NCBI GenBank assembly: GCA_033060915.1
Contig: CM065388.1
Location: 21,118,001 to 21,182,000, forward strand
Direction: 5' to 3'
Length of the DNA: 64,000 bases
Source: Euryodendron excelsum
Lineage: Eukaryota > Streptophyta > Magnoliopsida > Ericales > Pentaphylacaceae
Shown piece by piece: positions 33,250 through 45,348 of this stretch. How positions within the stretch are numbered: position 1 is the first letter of the stretch; each line of letters begins with the position of its first letter. Below the pieces are notes generated by a model that saw only the letters and a list, made by a program, of their open reading frames with translations, did no database searches and was not told the origin of the DNA. The translations under genes and the position numbers were made by a program.

Positions 33250-34660
33250 TTCAAGGAATTGTTGCAGGCTCCAAATCCTGAATGTAGATCTTCACCCATC
33301 GTTTCCCATTGCGTGTTCCTCTTCTTTCATTTGCCTAGCAGAATTTACGGCAAGGTGGGAGCACTCTCTTTACCTGGACCCTTTGTAGTGTGGGAACATC
33401 CCCAATTTCTGATGGAAACCCTCCAGCTTTCTACATTCAATCAACACTAAAGCTGATTATAAGGATCGAAGGGCCCTTGAGCAACAGATTGGTATTCGAC
33501 ATTGTTAGCCTCTTGATATTTTGGGGTAGAAAGTATTGGAGATCGAAGGGCCCTTGAGCAAAAGATTTGGTGTTAAACAACTTCAATATTTCAAGGTGGT
33601 TTAAAAAGTGCAAGTCAGGAGATGACAAACAATCTGCTGATTCTAATGATTGACAAAGGCCCAACTTTCTGAGATTGGGAGTTCTTGACCAGACATCTGG
33701 GAGAGATGGTGAAGGACATAGTCGTGAGATGGTTTGTAGACTATCCAATACGACGGGAGAGCCATCATCAGTCTGTTCCTCATAAGAGAATTCAATATCA
33801 TTTTTCGCCTCCAATGGATATTTGCCTCAACTTTGCCATCTTCCATGTACTAATTAGCAATGTAATATTGACTCCAGTTCTTAAAATAAGAGTTTCCAAG
33901 TTCCATAGATTGGAAACTGATGGTGGGAGGGTCCATTCTAAACCAAAGAACTAAATACCACAAAAGAACTATTTCTACTATTCCGCTTCGAAAGGAGGAA
34001 ATGCAGATGGACGATAACTCCAAAATTGTAAGAAGTTTCAAGGCTTGACAAATGAACCGCTGAATCGTGTGAGATTATTCATTATATTTTGAGGCAAAGC
34101 ACATGAAGGAGCAGACGGTGGGGCTGAAGGTATTAAGGAAATGTAATTGAAAAAGTGAGAACGGATGAAGAAGCGAGGATAAGAAGAAGAAGAAGATGAA
34201 ATTCTGCTGCAAATCTGCTCGAGGAAATTTCTTTGTCAGACATTCTCAAGCATAATTCGTGCAACAGATCGTGGAGACAACATGCTTTAATTCCACCATC
34301 AGACCGTCTTCTGGAAACTAATACCAGACTTTTATCTATTAGATCCATTAAGTATTCCTTTCCTACATCCCCCAAACATTTTTGCCGAATTGTCATATTG
34401 AATCCCTTGGCAACACATGAGAGGATCAACTTCTTGACAGGGATTTCATATTTTTCCGGAGATATATCCGAAATACACAAAGCATGGTTTCAAGTAAAGT
34501 GGCAAGTGGTTGTAACTGAGGGCAAAAGTGCCCATGATCTGCTTTGGGTAACTAAAAATGAATGAAACCCTCCTGCTGTTCTGACCCTCCATCACTTCAA
34601 TCAGTCCTAAAAAACCTCCAGCCAAAAAACCCTCTTGTCTCTCCTCCATATCTCTTTTCC
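33250..34660 (-). pseudogene. NLR resistance gene fragment 1 (ARC end and LRR)
   Basis: Minus strand from 34655: ALSYNHLPLYLKPCFVYFGY is the RNBS-D region (LSYNHLP, CFLYFG type), then a stop and a shifted frame with EIPVKKLILSCVAKGFN, a LGDVGKEYLMDLIDKSLVLV segment and ACCLHDLLHELC (MHD-region neighbourhood). The LRR remnant runs to about 33270, including PNLRKLGLCQSLES and HLEILKLFNTKSF, and ends with a LIECRKLEGFPSEIGDVPTL segment. NLRs are cytosolic immune receptors that detect pathogen effectors. The CC domain and most of NB-ARC are absent. Closely related to pseudogene 2 at 57.3-60.1 kb. Confidence 0.8.
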
Positions 34661-35559
34661 TCTCCCACAGATATTTTTACGGTTTACTGCTTTCCCTCGT
34701 TTCCTCTTTTCTCTCACATATTTCTCTTCCACTGCTGTGATTGCTTCTACAGTGAGAACGAAGCTGAAAGTGGCTACCACGTATCAAAGCAAACGATGAC
34801 CATCTACAACAACAACAATCTTGTGTTTCAACTCTTCTCGAGTAATCCACCTCCACTGCCCTCTTTCAATTCTGCAGATGTCAATACAAAGTAGAATACT
34901 ATTACAGAGTGCCCTCAGACCACAGTTAAGCTTGCAAGTAGTTTTGAGTTTTTGATGGTGATTGATTGGGTGATGGGTCAATAACTTACAAGACTAACTT
35001 GATGCTTGTTTGCATAATTAATTGAATATAATTAGTTCCTGCAAACTTATCACTGACTTAGTGCCAATATATAGTTGATGTAATGAACTTTCGATAATAT
35101 CATTTTTAAAAAATTTATAAGTTTAATTCATAACATTATTGCAGTTGTCATTCGAATTATTTTTTACATCTTTCTATAATTTTTGTCAATTCTGTTAAAT
35201 AATTTTAGCATAATCTTTCAAAGTTGGAAGTTTCCATTTTTCGTTAGATAATACAATCACCAATGCTAGGGAGTGCATTAAATTTAGGAACTAAATTAGG
35301 ACAAGCTTAGGGTTTGGTAAAATTTGTTGAGTCATTTTTTTTTTCTTCATGTTTCCTACAGATATCGAGAGAGATTTTAAAATGAAGTCCAAGTTAGAAT
35401 CACCATCATCCCTAAGTCATGATGAGCCTTCAAAACAAAGTCCTACATATAGTTTTGTGTATGATTCTATATAACTTTCGCCTCTAATGGACAAAAATCC
35501 TCGATCCGCCCTGTTATGGAGTTTTATCTATCCTTCCTTTAACGTTTCAAATCACTTCT
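34661..35559. other. Non-coding stretch
   Basis: Mixed sequence upstream of NLR fragment 1 on its own strand. Pyrimidine-rich near 34620-34740. I see no frame or element that can be supported. Confidence 0.3.
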
Positions 35560-35940
35560 TATTGTATGAGAGTCGAGCAAGACCAAAGATCGAAAGATAG
35601 GCAGACTCCTATGTTATCACAGCTGCAATACTTGATTCGTTGATCCATCCAACATATGTTCACGCTTGAGCGACATTGGATCGGGCCAACACCGATCCAT
35701 CCATTGATCAAAGCTCTCTGTATTTCAGACTCAAGTTGTAGGCCCAACTTCGCTGGACCCAATCATCATGTTCTCTCAACCCAATTTGGATCAAGCCATC
35801 AATTCAAAGCCTTTATATATGCAAACAAATTCCCCAAACGTTTGCTTGAGCCAACTCATACTTCGCTCAAGCGAAGTTGTCTTGATTTGTGCCACTTTGC
35901 GAGAGTTGCATTTTTATCCCCTGAGCCTCCAATATTATGA
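35560..35940 (-). repeat. Possible LTR remnant with palindromes and TATA box
   Basis: Contains ACTTCGCTCAAGCGAAGT at 35861-35878 (a near-perfect palindrome) and related CGCTTGAGCG at about 35661. On the minus strand the palindrome is followed, about 50 bases later, by CATATATAAAGG (about 35810-35821). This is the same palindrome-then-TATA layout as the recognised LTRs in this window, but no coding or second LTR supports it. Confidence 0.35.
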
Positions 35941-37489
35941 GGATAAAAATAACTTACATGTATATGGTTTAGTCATAGAATTTTCCAACTAGAAACCTAA
36001 CAGGTTCCATAGAGGATGTTGGATTGTGGCTAGTTTGTAACATATAAAAGAACAACTCTCTGCAATGCATTACAAATAGCATCAGATCAGTTTTTAAACC
36101 ACCTCTGCCATATGTACAAATTTGTAATTTATAACAAGAAAAGCTGCACTTGATCTTTAGCCAAAGAGCTAAAAAAGGTAGGTCATGAGCACACATTTTC
36201 AGAAACTAAAATAGGAGAAGAGAATAGCGCAACCAGAGTTACAAAGCTCAATAATAACATCAAATAACACAAGATAGGTGCATCTCCATAAGGGCATCTA
36301 TCGTGTCATTTCACACACAATAGTGAAAGGTGGAAACAGTTCCCAGACAACAACTGCAATACCAACACCACAACAAATAGCTTAAAGTGGATCCTATTTT
36401 AATGAAAAGGAAATTTTGCAGCATTACCGTTTTACAGTGCCATAACTCCATGTAGTAGAAAAAGCAGATTGCAACGCTGCGCCGTATATCTGGGATTACT
36501 GATATGTCCATTGAGTTGAGGTGCTTCTCCTTATTTCCAACAGCAACTCTCTGTATGAAGATAAAGCGCAATGGATGAGAGTCTATGCTAAGGATCATAT
36601 AGTTTGCAACAAAATTGCCTAAACAGTTGGGTTCCTGTAATAATTAGCCAATGACTGCACAAATTAGCATGGAAATATTTGGATTGTGTCTGTATAATGA
36701 AACCTCATAGGCATGGAAAAATGGAGTTACAGATCCTATGCGGGCATTGGGAGAGAGGTACAAGTTGCGTAACATAAGCAGTAACACATGTAGAAACAAA
36801 GTAACCATTCTCCAAACCCAACCACTGATGAGCCTGCTGAACTTGTCGATATCTGACAAAAGTTAAATTGTCTAGGAAAATCCTACAACCTGATCTAGAA
36901 GACAACACTCCGTGGAGGCACACCTGCACATGAAAGCCCTTTCAATTTTGTTTGAGAAGAATACATATCTGAAAAACCAGTACAGGCCATAGTGTATTCA
37001 CTCTGCCCAAGTGAATACTATTGGATAGTGAAACTTGTTCAATATAATTACCATAATATATCAAACAACAGTTGCTTGGAAGAGCAATTACTAGAGAGAA
37101 TGGTTGGGTCTAGACAACACCTGAGTTGTGACCGCTTCTATCCCGATAAAAGCCAAGGTTGGGTAGATATAGATTGACGTTTCTAACTCCTGAGATTCAG
37201 AATCAGCTCAATCTTTCCTGGCTCCCGGCTAGATCTTCTCTATTATTTCATTCTTCTTACCATCCCTCCTCTAAATACTAGCTAGCTGCTAGCAATCAAA
37301 GCGGGCAAACAAGAAGATCTGACTGAGTTGATGATGGGCCGGATCTTGAAAGGCGAGAGGCTTTCATAAAGACGTATGAGAAACGGAGGGTCGAGAGAGG
37401 CTTATTGCACGATCCACCCAACCCAGCTAAGCTAATAAATGCTGCATAAGAGAGTGTGTTGTCTCTGTGCATTCTGTTGTGCTTGAACC

Positions 37490-37760
37490 GCATTAATTTG
37501 ATTTGGACTGATGTAACCTCTTGAGTTGGCTGCTGGGTTCTTAGGGTATTGTTCGGCTTGCAAAAGAAGCAGTGTTGCCAGAAGAACGTTTGTCTTGGGG
37601 TTCTGATTTGTTCTTCTTGGACTTGCCTTTCGGCTTGCCCTACTGCTCTACCACCTGGTCATACTGAACTCCGTCTTCATTCTCTCCTCAGCTTTCTGCA
37701 GCTGAAACATCAGCTCACTAAGGGTCCACTGCTGTTTTTTCACTGTCAAATTTGGGAGAC
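37490..37760 (-). pseudogene. Possible copia gag fragment
   Basis: The minus strand reads a LSELMFQLQKAEERMKTEF segment, then a lysine/asparagine-rich stretch, resembling the region ahead of the zinc knuckle in some copia gag proteins. It is interrupted by stops, and no other element part is recognisable nearby. The call is tentative. The rest of 35941-38076 has no supported feature. Confidence 0.3.
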
Positions 37761-38081
37761 AATTCTCGAGTCAATAGAATAGCTATTCCATCACACCCCT
37801 CTGTAGGATTAATCATTGAGTCACCAAACAATGACTATGGTTCTTGAATAACTCTAGCTCAGTCAAGAATACATTCCAACAAAGCCTACACCTCTCAAGG
37901 AATGCAGTGAAGCTTACACTACAGAGATAAACCGAGATTGCTGCGGGTGAGAAAAAAAAGGTATCTTACCATGCAGTAATCCATTCATAGCGTACGAGAC
38001 ACTGAAGCCAACCACAGAATGGTCCCCTAGACCCAAATCCATTCTCAGGTAGAAGAGCAATACTGGGTGACTAGTTCCAGC

Positions 38082-39852
38082 TGTTGGTCCAAATGACAAC
38101 TAAAGATGGGGTGAATTAGATTTTTTAAAAAATAATAACAATTAAGATTAATTAAAAATTAATTTAATCAATAGAACAGTGATCAAGATATATAAAATGT
38201 AAGGTAATTAAAAGGGAAATGAAAAACAGAGCAAGACAAGGCACACCAAGAATTATCGAGGTTCAACCACAATTCGTGGTCTACATCCTCATCCCAATAT
38301 CCTCTTGAAGTCTTCTTCTACTATGCAATCTCCAATTACAAAATAAGTGTTGATTTACCAAGTGCTCAACTCACTTTTACACAAGAACTTCTTCACAAGT
38401 TCTTCCAGCTACCAAGTAGTTTTGTTCAAAATCCACTTCAATTTATAAGAGTTTTTCCTTTACAAGAGAACTCTCAAACTCTCACTTACAAATGTATGAA
38501 TGTTATACAAACGAAATACAAACTCTCTATCGAGAGTGGATAGGAAAATAAAAGCTCACTTAATGCTAAAATAAAGACAAAAGGAATGTTCAGATTTTCT
38601 CAGTTTGATCAGTCAGTGGTTATTATTTTTCTTTTATCTCTTGTGTATAAATGCAGTTGGAAGTTTGTATATAAACTTCTGTATTGATTTTGTTCGTTGG
38701 TAGTTGTTGGAGCTCATTTAATGCAAGTCCAGTCCGTTATAACGTTAGAAAAACTAATCGTTATTTCCCAGGTGTCAACACTTGATTTTCATATGTCCAC
38801 ACATCCAGTCTGTATTATCTAGATGTTGTCCACTGTCTCTATGCGTCGACACAGCATTTTCATGTGTCGACACTTGATCATGCTATCTTCAAACTTTGGC
38901 CTTTGTCCTTATGTGTCGACTCTTCATTTTCATGTGTTGACATATTACCCAAAAATCTTTATTCATCTTTCCATTGATCAAGTTCAGCTTTAACCATACT
39001 ATAAGATCTTTAAAAAGTTTTCTCTTTGGGGTATTACAATAGATTGAGATCTTCAATCCATCAAGGTTGTTTTCCATTCAATTTGGATTGAATTTCCTTA
39101 ATGATAGTCATATCTTCTTTATTGCCAAGCTGCTCGAGCTCACATTCATTAATGCCGAGCTCCTCTTCTTCATTGTCGAGCTCTTTCTTTCTGTTGCTAA
39201 TGACTTCTTTATCCATGTAGAGCTTCATGATGCCTCATTGCAAATCTCTTCTCTTTGCTACTAGTCCTTCTTTCTTCTTTAGGATCACTTAAATGAGTCT
39301 TTTATAAGCTCGATGAAGTCTACTATTGAACATCTTCAATTTCATTGAACACATATTATCTTCATTTACTCTTCACATCCAGGATGAAATCTTCACTTGG
39401 ATTCTTTGTAGAAAATTTGCAATTATGATGAATTCTCTTTTCAAACACCCTCAATCTCTTCAAATTCAAGTCAACTTCATTGAGTGTATGCACACTTGAT
39501 AAAATTTTCTTTTGAACACCTTCAATCTCTTCAAGATCAAGTCATGTTCAATTAGTCTTTTCACACTTGATAAAATCTTCTTTTGAATACCTTCAATATC
39601 TTCGAATGCAAATCATTTGCTTGAAGTTGAAATAGGTGTCGTTGCTCTGTTTTGGTGCATTGCATAACTCTTAGAGTGCATTGCTTGACTTTGCTTGTTG
39701 TGCATCCACTTTGACATGTATTAAATTTTAAGTCAAACTTTAAGTCTAAATTATAATCTTTATTAATCTGCACACTAAGTAAAAGTATTAGTAAAATAAC
39801 ACAAGGTTTAGTTATCATCAAAATCAACATGGGGATCAATCTTGAGTCAACA
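38082..39852 (-). repeat. 3' LTR of element E
   Basis: 1,771 bases. On the minus strand it starts TGTTGACTCAAGATTGATCC and ends ...GGACCAACA. It pairs with 53936-55691. It includes a GTCGAC array (38763-38935) followed on the minus strand by a TATA box (38667-38674, GTTTATATAC). Confidence 0.92.
38667..38935 (-). promoter_or_regulatory. GTCGAC array plus TATA box in E 3' LTR
   Basis: Copies of (T)GTCGACAC or variants (GTCAACAC, GTTGACAT) at about 38767, 38843, 38865, 38915 and 38936, spaced 20-75 bases; then TTTATATACAAAC on the minus strand. The 5' LTR has the same layout at 54506-54785, with somewhat different motif decay. Confidence 0.6.
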
Positions 39853-40861
39853 ATCTCTCCCTTTTTTATGATGACAAAATCTTTGCAAACGAAATTGATA
39901 TTAAGATTAAACAAAATGGACAAGATCTATTAGCATACCATTGGAGAACTCCCCTTTTGTTTTATAATTAGGCAACTGATGCTTAAGAGACAAAGTCTTT
40001 TCATAAACAACTCTCAAGAGAGTTTTTATCAGTTAATTTCAAAACAAATTGAGGGAAATAAAATCATGTTACTCCCTCTAAGAACATACTCTATATAGAA
40101 TGAAGTTCATTTATCAATTATTACTCATTTCAATCATTTCCATTCAATGCCATATGCAATTTTTATCATTCAACAGTCATTCATCATTTTCATTCAACAA
40201 TTATCTTCCATTTTACTTCATTTTATTTTAATTCTTCTCCCCTTTTTTGTCAATTCATCAAAAAGAGAAAAAAATATATAGTAAAGACAAGTATAATAGC
40301 AAAAATTATTATAACAAGATAAATTATATAACCAGGAAAGCAAGCAAACAAGCAATCAATCAACAAAAATTGCAAGAGAACAAAATCATATTTCATTCAA
40401 AAAGTATGTTATTACAAAATATTTGACCATCGATGTCCACAAAATGTTAAACAAAAAGATGTAACAGGACCATATTGGAGGGAATTTGATGCAAGAAAAG
40501 TTTAAGGAGGTTAAGGAGATGCGGAGAGAGAGGGGGGTAGTTCAATTGGATCAGAGTCAGTATTGGAAGGACCAGAAGGGTATCGAGGCCTCTGACTATA
40601 TCGCAGCCTACCCAATGATCTAGAGACTGGTATAGGTGATGTGGCTTTCTTGGCTGGACCATCTATTTTCCTTCTGACATCGAATAAGCTATCCTTAGAC
40701 TTAGCCGCTGTGTCCTCGTGGTCAGATCATTCCTCTGGTTCCGTTTGTTCTTAAGTTCCTGCTGAAGTCTCATGGTCAGTTTCAAATTCTTTTTCTGCCT
40801 GATTTTCTTCTTCACCAGCGTCTTCTTCTTCTTCTACGTCCTCTTCCTCAATAGCAATCCC
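39853..40861 (-). other. Polypurine tract and tail of env-like region of E
   Basis: On the minus strand AAAAAAGGGAGAGAT (39853-39868) directly precedes the 3' LTR. Upstream, 40450-40861 continues the env-like frame past its stop with an acidic Glu-rich stretch and a Pro/Ser-rich tail, matching the 3' part of the other env-like copy. So the present stop at 40862 is probably a truncation. Confidence 0.65.
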
Positions 40862-41812
40862 TTAAGCCTTTTTCAATTGGTTCACATCTTGCTTAAGGCT
40901 ATTTAACTGTTTCAGCGCATCATCAAGTTTCTGGTTCATGCTTTGAAGTATATCCATTATATTTTCCAGAAGTTCATCAACTTGAGTGGCTTCAAGAGAT
41001 TGGGTTAGGGGTTTTTGGGGTCCAGAAGTAGATGTTTTTCCATGAGGAGTACTTCCAAGGGCAACTTTCTTAGGTATTGGAACCCATTGGCCATTTACTT
41101 TCTTATAGCCCATCCTGCCTAGTGTGTACTTACTGTATTCATCATTGTAGGAGTCAGGTTTTTTGTAATTCTCACCGGTCAAGTTCACTTGAAAGTGCTT
41201 GAAAATCTTAATGATCAACATGCCATAGGGTAGATTTTTTGTGGATATGGTAGAGGCATGGGCCATGTTTGTGAGGATGTAGTAAGGGACATCAATCTTA
41301 GTGTTTGTAAGGAATGCCCATAGGAAAAACAAATCCTTTTCACTCACATGCTTAAAACAACCAATTTTAGGCAAAAAGATTTTCGAAACAAAATGGTGTA
41401 CCAACCTTAGTTCGATTGGAAGATCATTGGCTACAAGTTGGGTGGATTTAGGCATGTCTTGACCATAGAGAACATATAGTTGTTCCCTTCTGGTTACACT
41501 CTCAAAGTAGGACTCTCCAACATACCCAGTTCCCATAATCTCAAAAAGAGTGAACTTATTTAGAGTGATCTTTACTCCCCTCACATAACTAATCAATTCT
41601 GTCTTTCCAACCTTTTTCAAGAGATTGGAGTAGAAATACATAACCAATTTAGGGTATACATTCTCTCGAATCAAAGTGTAAAGTTTCCATCCCAAACTAG
41701 TGAGGGTGTGAGGGACGTCAAAGTTCTCATTCTCAAAATACTCATAGTTAATCCATCGTCCATTCAAAATTTTACAGAGACCGAAAGTATTTAAAAACAT
41801 TGCTTGAGCCAT
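40862..41812 (-). CDS. SIRE env-like / putative plant transposon protein ORF, 316 codons
   Basis: Longest uninterrupted frame in the window. N-terminal conserved core: KILNGRWINYEYFENENFD, LGWKLYTLIRENVYPKLVMY, ELISYVRGVKITLNKFTLFE. Middle: ELRLVHHFVSKIFLPKIGCF, DLFFLWAFLTNTKIDVPYYI, NLPYGMLIIKIFKHFQVNLT. C-terminal about 50 residues form a coiled coil (VDELLENIMDILQSMNQKLD...). No signal peptide or clear membrane span is seen, so the name env-like reflects position only. The start chosen is the first ATG; the homologue at 16840 has a longer Lys-rich N-terminus, so the 5' end may be lost. A promoter-like block lies at 42160-42296. Confidence 0.7.
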   Translation of the reverse strand: MAQAMFLNTFGLCKILNGRWINYEYFENENFDVPHTLTSLGWKLYTLIRENVYPKLVMYFYSNLLKKVGKTELISYVRGVKITLNKFTLFEIMGTGYVGESYFESVTRREQLYVLYGQDMPKSTQLVANDLPIELRLVHHFVSKIFLPKIGCFKHVSEKDLFFLWAFLTNTKIDVPYYILTNMAHASTISTKNLPYGMLIIKIFKHFQVNLTGENYKKPDSYNDEYSKYTLGRMGYKKVNGQWVPIPKKVALGSTPHGKTSTSGPQKPLTQSLEATQVDELLENIMDILQSMNQKLDDALKQLNSLKQDVNQLKKA

Positions 41813-42159
41813 TGCATTTATGAAGTGTATGACATTCCAATCAGGTTGGTCTAAAGAAGTCCTTTCAACTGATTCTCAAATCGGTGGTCCAACCCTTTCT
41901 GTTTCTGACTTCGTGTAGAGGAGTCCTTCGGGTTCTCTCGCCTGTGATCGACCTTGGGAGCTATATCGATAGTCTGATGCTTTGAGAGATAGAGAAGAGG
42001 GTTGGGAAAAGATCGATTAGGGTTTTATAAGGAAAGTGGAGTGAATATTGGTGATGGTTCGTAGACGACGGTTGGGTTTGGTGCGAACAGGAGAGCAGGA
42101 GAGAAAAAGAGTGAGAGTGAAAGTGAGAGAGAGAAATTTTGAATGTTTGTAAAGTGGGT

Positions 42160-42296
42160 TCCGTTAAAGTATATAGACCCGACTAATGTGTCGACACATG
42201 AACTTGGTATGTCGACACATGTATGCGTGTCAACAAAATAATTTAAGTCCACTATCATGATATGTCGACACATGAAAATGAGGTATCAACGCATGC
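42160..42296 (-). promoter_or_regulatory. Internal GTCGAC array plus TATA box upstream of env-like ORF
   Basis: Three TGTCGACACATG copies (about 42189-42200, 42211-42222, 42263-42274) and two variants (GTGTCAAC about 42227, TATCAACGCATG about 42283), then on the minus strand CTATATAC (about 42169-42176). The ORF starts about 355 bases downstream after a CT-rich leader. The same motif and order occur in the LTR promoter of this element. Confidence 0.55.
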
Positions 42297-42496
42297 AACC
42301 AAACTTGGGCATGTGAAGTATAAGAAATTCAAGAGATGGCTTTTCAATTTGGGAGAGAAAATATGTTTTAATATGATCATGCAATGAATTATGAATTTAA
42401 GAAATGCAATTCACATAAAAGATAATCACATTTAAAACATTCATAACTCGAATTTCACTCAAATTTAATGAGTTTTAAGATATAGGATCACTCATC

Positions 42497-43898
42497 CCCA
42501 ATGCTCTTATTATCATGCAAAATCAATCTTCACTCAATGGTTTAGTAAACATATAAGTCATTTGCATGTTTGTGCATACAAAGTCAAGTTCAATATCACC
42601 CTTTTGCACATGATCTCGTATAAAATGATATCTAATTTCAACGTGCTTTGTGCGAGAGTTTTGAATAGGATTTTTAGTCAAGTTTATAGCATTAGTATTA
42701 TCACACTTAATAGGGATATGATCAAATATAATACCATAATCTTCTAGCTGTTGTTTAATCCATAACACTTGAGCACAACAACTACCAGCTGCTACATATT
42801 CAGCCTCAGCTATGGAGAGAGCAACTGAATTTTGTTTCTTACTATACCATGACACAATCATGTTGCCTAAGAGTTGGCAAGAGCCACTTGTGCTTTTCCT
42901 ATCAACTCTACTCCCCGCATAATCAGTGTCAGTATAAGCAATTAAATTAAAACAAGTACCTTTTAGATACCATAATACAAGGTTGGGTGTGTGCTTAAGA
43001 TAATGAAAAATTCTTTTAATAGCAATTACATGAAGTTCTTTAGGATTTGATTGAAAACAAGCACATAAGCAAACACTAAACATTATATTTGGTCTACTAG
43101 TAGTTAAATATAATAGAGAGCCAATCATGCTTCTATAAAGCTTAATATCTACTGCTTTACCTTTCTCATCACTGTCTAGTTTTGTTGTAGTACTCATTGG
43201 AGTACTTATAGGTTTTGCATCTTCCATGTCAAACTTTTTGATCAAGTCTTTGATATATTTGGCTTGGTTAATGAAGATGTCTTCCTTTAATTGCTTAATT
43301 TGAAGTCCGAGAAACTAGTTAAACTCGCCCATCATACTCATTTCGAATTCTCCTTGCATACACTTAGCAAATTCTTCGCAAAGCGACTTATTAGTAGCAC
43401 CGAATATAATATCATCCACATATATTTGCATTAAAAGCATGTCATTGTTTTTTATCCTGATAAAAAGAATGGTATCTATTTTTCCTCTTGAAAAAGCTTT
43501 TTTAATAAAAAAAAACTTGTTCAATCTTTCATAGCAAGCCCTTGGGGCTTGCTTCAAATCATATAAAGTTTTTGTTAGCTTGAAAACATGGTTAGAAAAT
43601 TTTGGATCTTCTAAACTAGGGGGTTGTTCAACAAAAACTTTTTCGATGATAAAACCATTTAGAAAAGCACTTTTAACATCCATTTGATATAATTAAAAAT
43701 CTTTAAAACAATCTAATGGCTTCTAATCTAGCTACCGGAGTGTATATTTCATCAAAATCAATGCCTTCTTCTTGGCTATAACCTTGAGTAACAAGTCTTG
43801 CCTTGTTCCTCACAACAACTCCAAACCCATCCATTTTATTTCTAAAGACCTATTTAGTTCCAATAACAGGATGATCATTAGTCCTAGGAACAAGGTGT
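42497..43898 (-). pseudogene. Element E reverse transcriptase and RNase H
   Basis: Minus strand from the F insertion: LVPRTNDHPVIGTK, then a stop; MDVKSAFLNGFIIEKVFVEQ (43683), DLKQAPRACYERLNKFF; the catalytic box MLLMQIYVDDIIFGATNKSL is intact. After a break at 43315 a 240-codon open frame (43245-42523) carries PISTPMSTTTKLD, IGSLLYLTTSRPNIMFSVCL and RNase H (YTDTDYAGSRVDRKSTSGSC, ALSIAEAEYVAAGSC, IKCDNTNAINLTKNP, RTKHVEIRYHFIRDHV), ending YMFTKPLSED. Frame breaks occur near 43690 and 43310; otherwise well preserved. Confidence 0.88.
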
Positions 43899-45348
43899 CA
43901 TACTGTCGCGCTCAGATTTTTTGCGCTCGAGGAATATACACACAGGCGGGAAAAATAATGTACTCTCTCATTAGAACGGATGAGTGCGACTAGATTTGAA
44001 TTGAAATTAATTTGAATAAAGGGTTTTTGGAAAAAGTTTGGAGTCGCCACCTAACTTGATTAAAGTGAGTTAGGTCACCTAAAAACTAAGCATAATCCGA
44101 AGATTACACTTAGGATTTTTGAAAATAATTTTGAAAATACTTCGAGAGAGAGGGTTTTTAAGAAAACAAGTTGTTTGGCAACCTTTAGAAAACATTTAAG
44201 CCCTTTTTAGAAAAATAACTCCATTTTGGTCTATGAAAACAGTGATTCTAGGTTCGGAGGTTAGTTACGTGTAGGAAAGATGCACTAAGCCATCACTCTA
44301 CCCCACCCTTGCGGTACCTACATGTCTATTCATCTTAGTTTCACCTGCGAGAGTCTTCAACTAACAAATTGTTGACTCAAGGTTGATCCCCATGTTAATT
44401 TTGATGATAACAAAACCTGTGATTGTTATCTAATGATTTCATTTGAGTTTGCATATTAGATTATAATCATTTGATAACAAGAAAATATTTGAATTGATCG
44501 GTAGAGTATCAAACAAGAAGATTACTTAGGTAATCTTATTCTCAAAGAGTTTGAAGATGTTCAAAGAGTTTAACAAGTATTGAAAAGAAGGATGCAAATA
44601 ACTAAAGATCTTATGGGAATTCAAGAATTTATTCACTATGAAGACCTTCAATCCTCATGGCTATATCAATCCACAAAAGCATCAATTGCATAAGAAAGGG
44701 GGAGCAAAAGCTTGTATGCTCTAAGGCATAAAACACAAAAGAAAAGGGAGTAAGTTTCTACTTATCACATTGGAAGATATTGAAGAATTTGTGTTGAGAA
44801 GCTTATCAAGAAGGATCAAAGGTTGATGGAGTATGATGAGTTGATACATTCAGCAATCTCATAGTTGCAACCTCATTTAGATGATTCTTACAAGACATGG
44901 AAGCTCACCTTGAAGATTTGAAGATGTCTTGCAAGTATGGAAGAAATCACAAGACTTGGAAGCTTCATTGAAAGTTATGTTGAAATCTTGAATAGATGGA
45001 AGAAGTTATAGAAGAAATCAAGTTGATGAAAATCAAGCAAAGAAATTGAAGAAGTTCAAATAAGCATAAAAGATCAATTGAAGAAAAGAGATCTCAAGTC
45101 TTGAAAGCTCTCTTGAAGATTTTGAAGAAGACGTAAATCAATGAAAGAAGTGATGTTGATTGAAGAACTCTAAATGTAATCAAAAGTGTATTGATTTCAT
45201 CTTGAAGAGTTGAAGATGTTCTTAAAGTCAATATGCCTTGATGAAGTTTTTTTAAGCCTTAGAAACCTTATTTGGATGATCCTTGAAGAGCTTGAAGATA
45301 TTGAAGAAGATTGAAGAAATATTGCAAAAGTTAAGGATTTTCCTAAAA

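Noticed and set aside
36311..36929. Overlapping short minus-strand frames that might form a host gene
   Set aside because: No motif, splice pattern or homology seen; frames are short and mutually overlapping.
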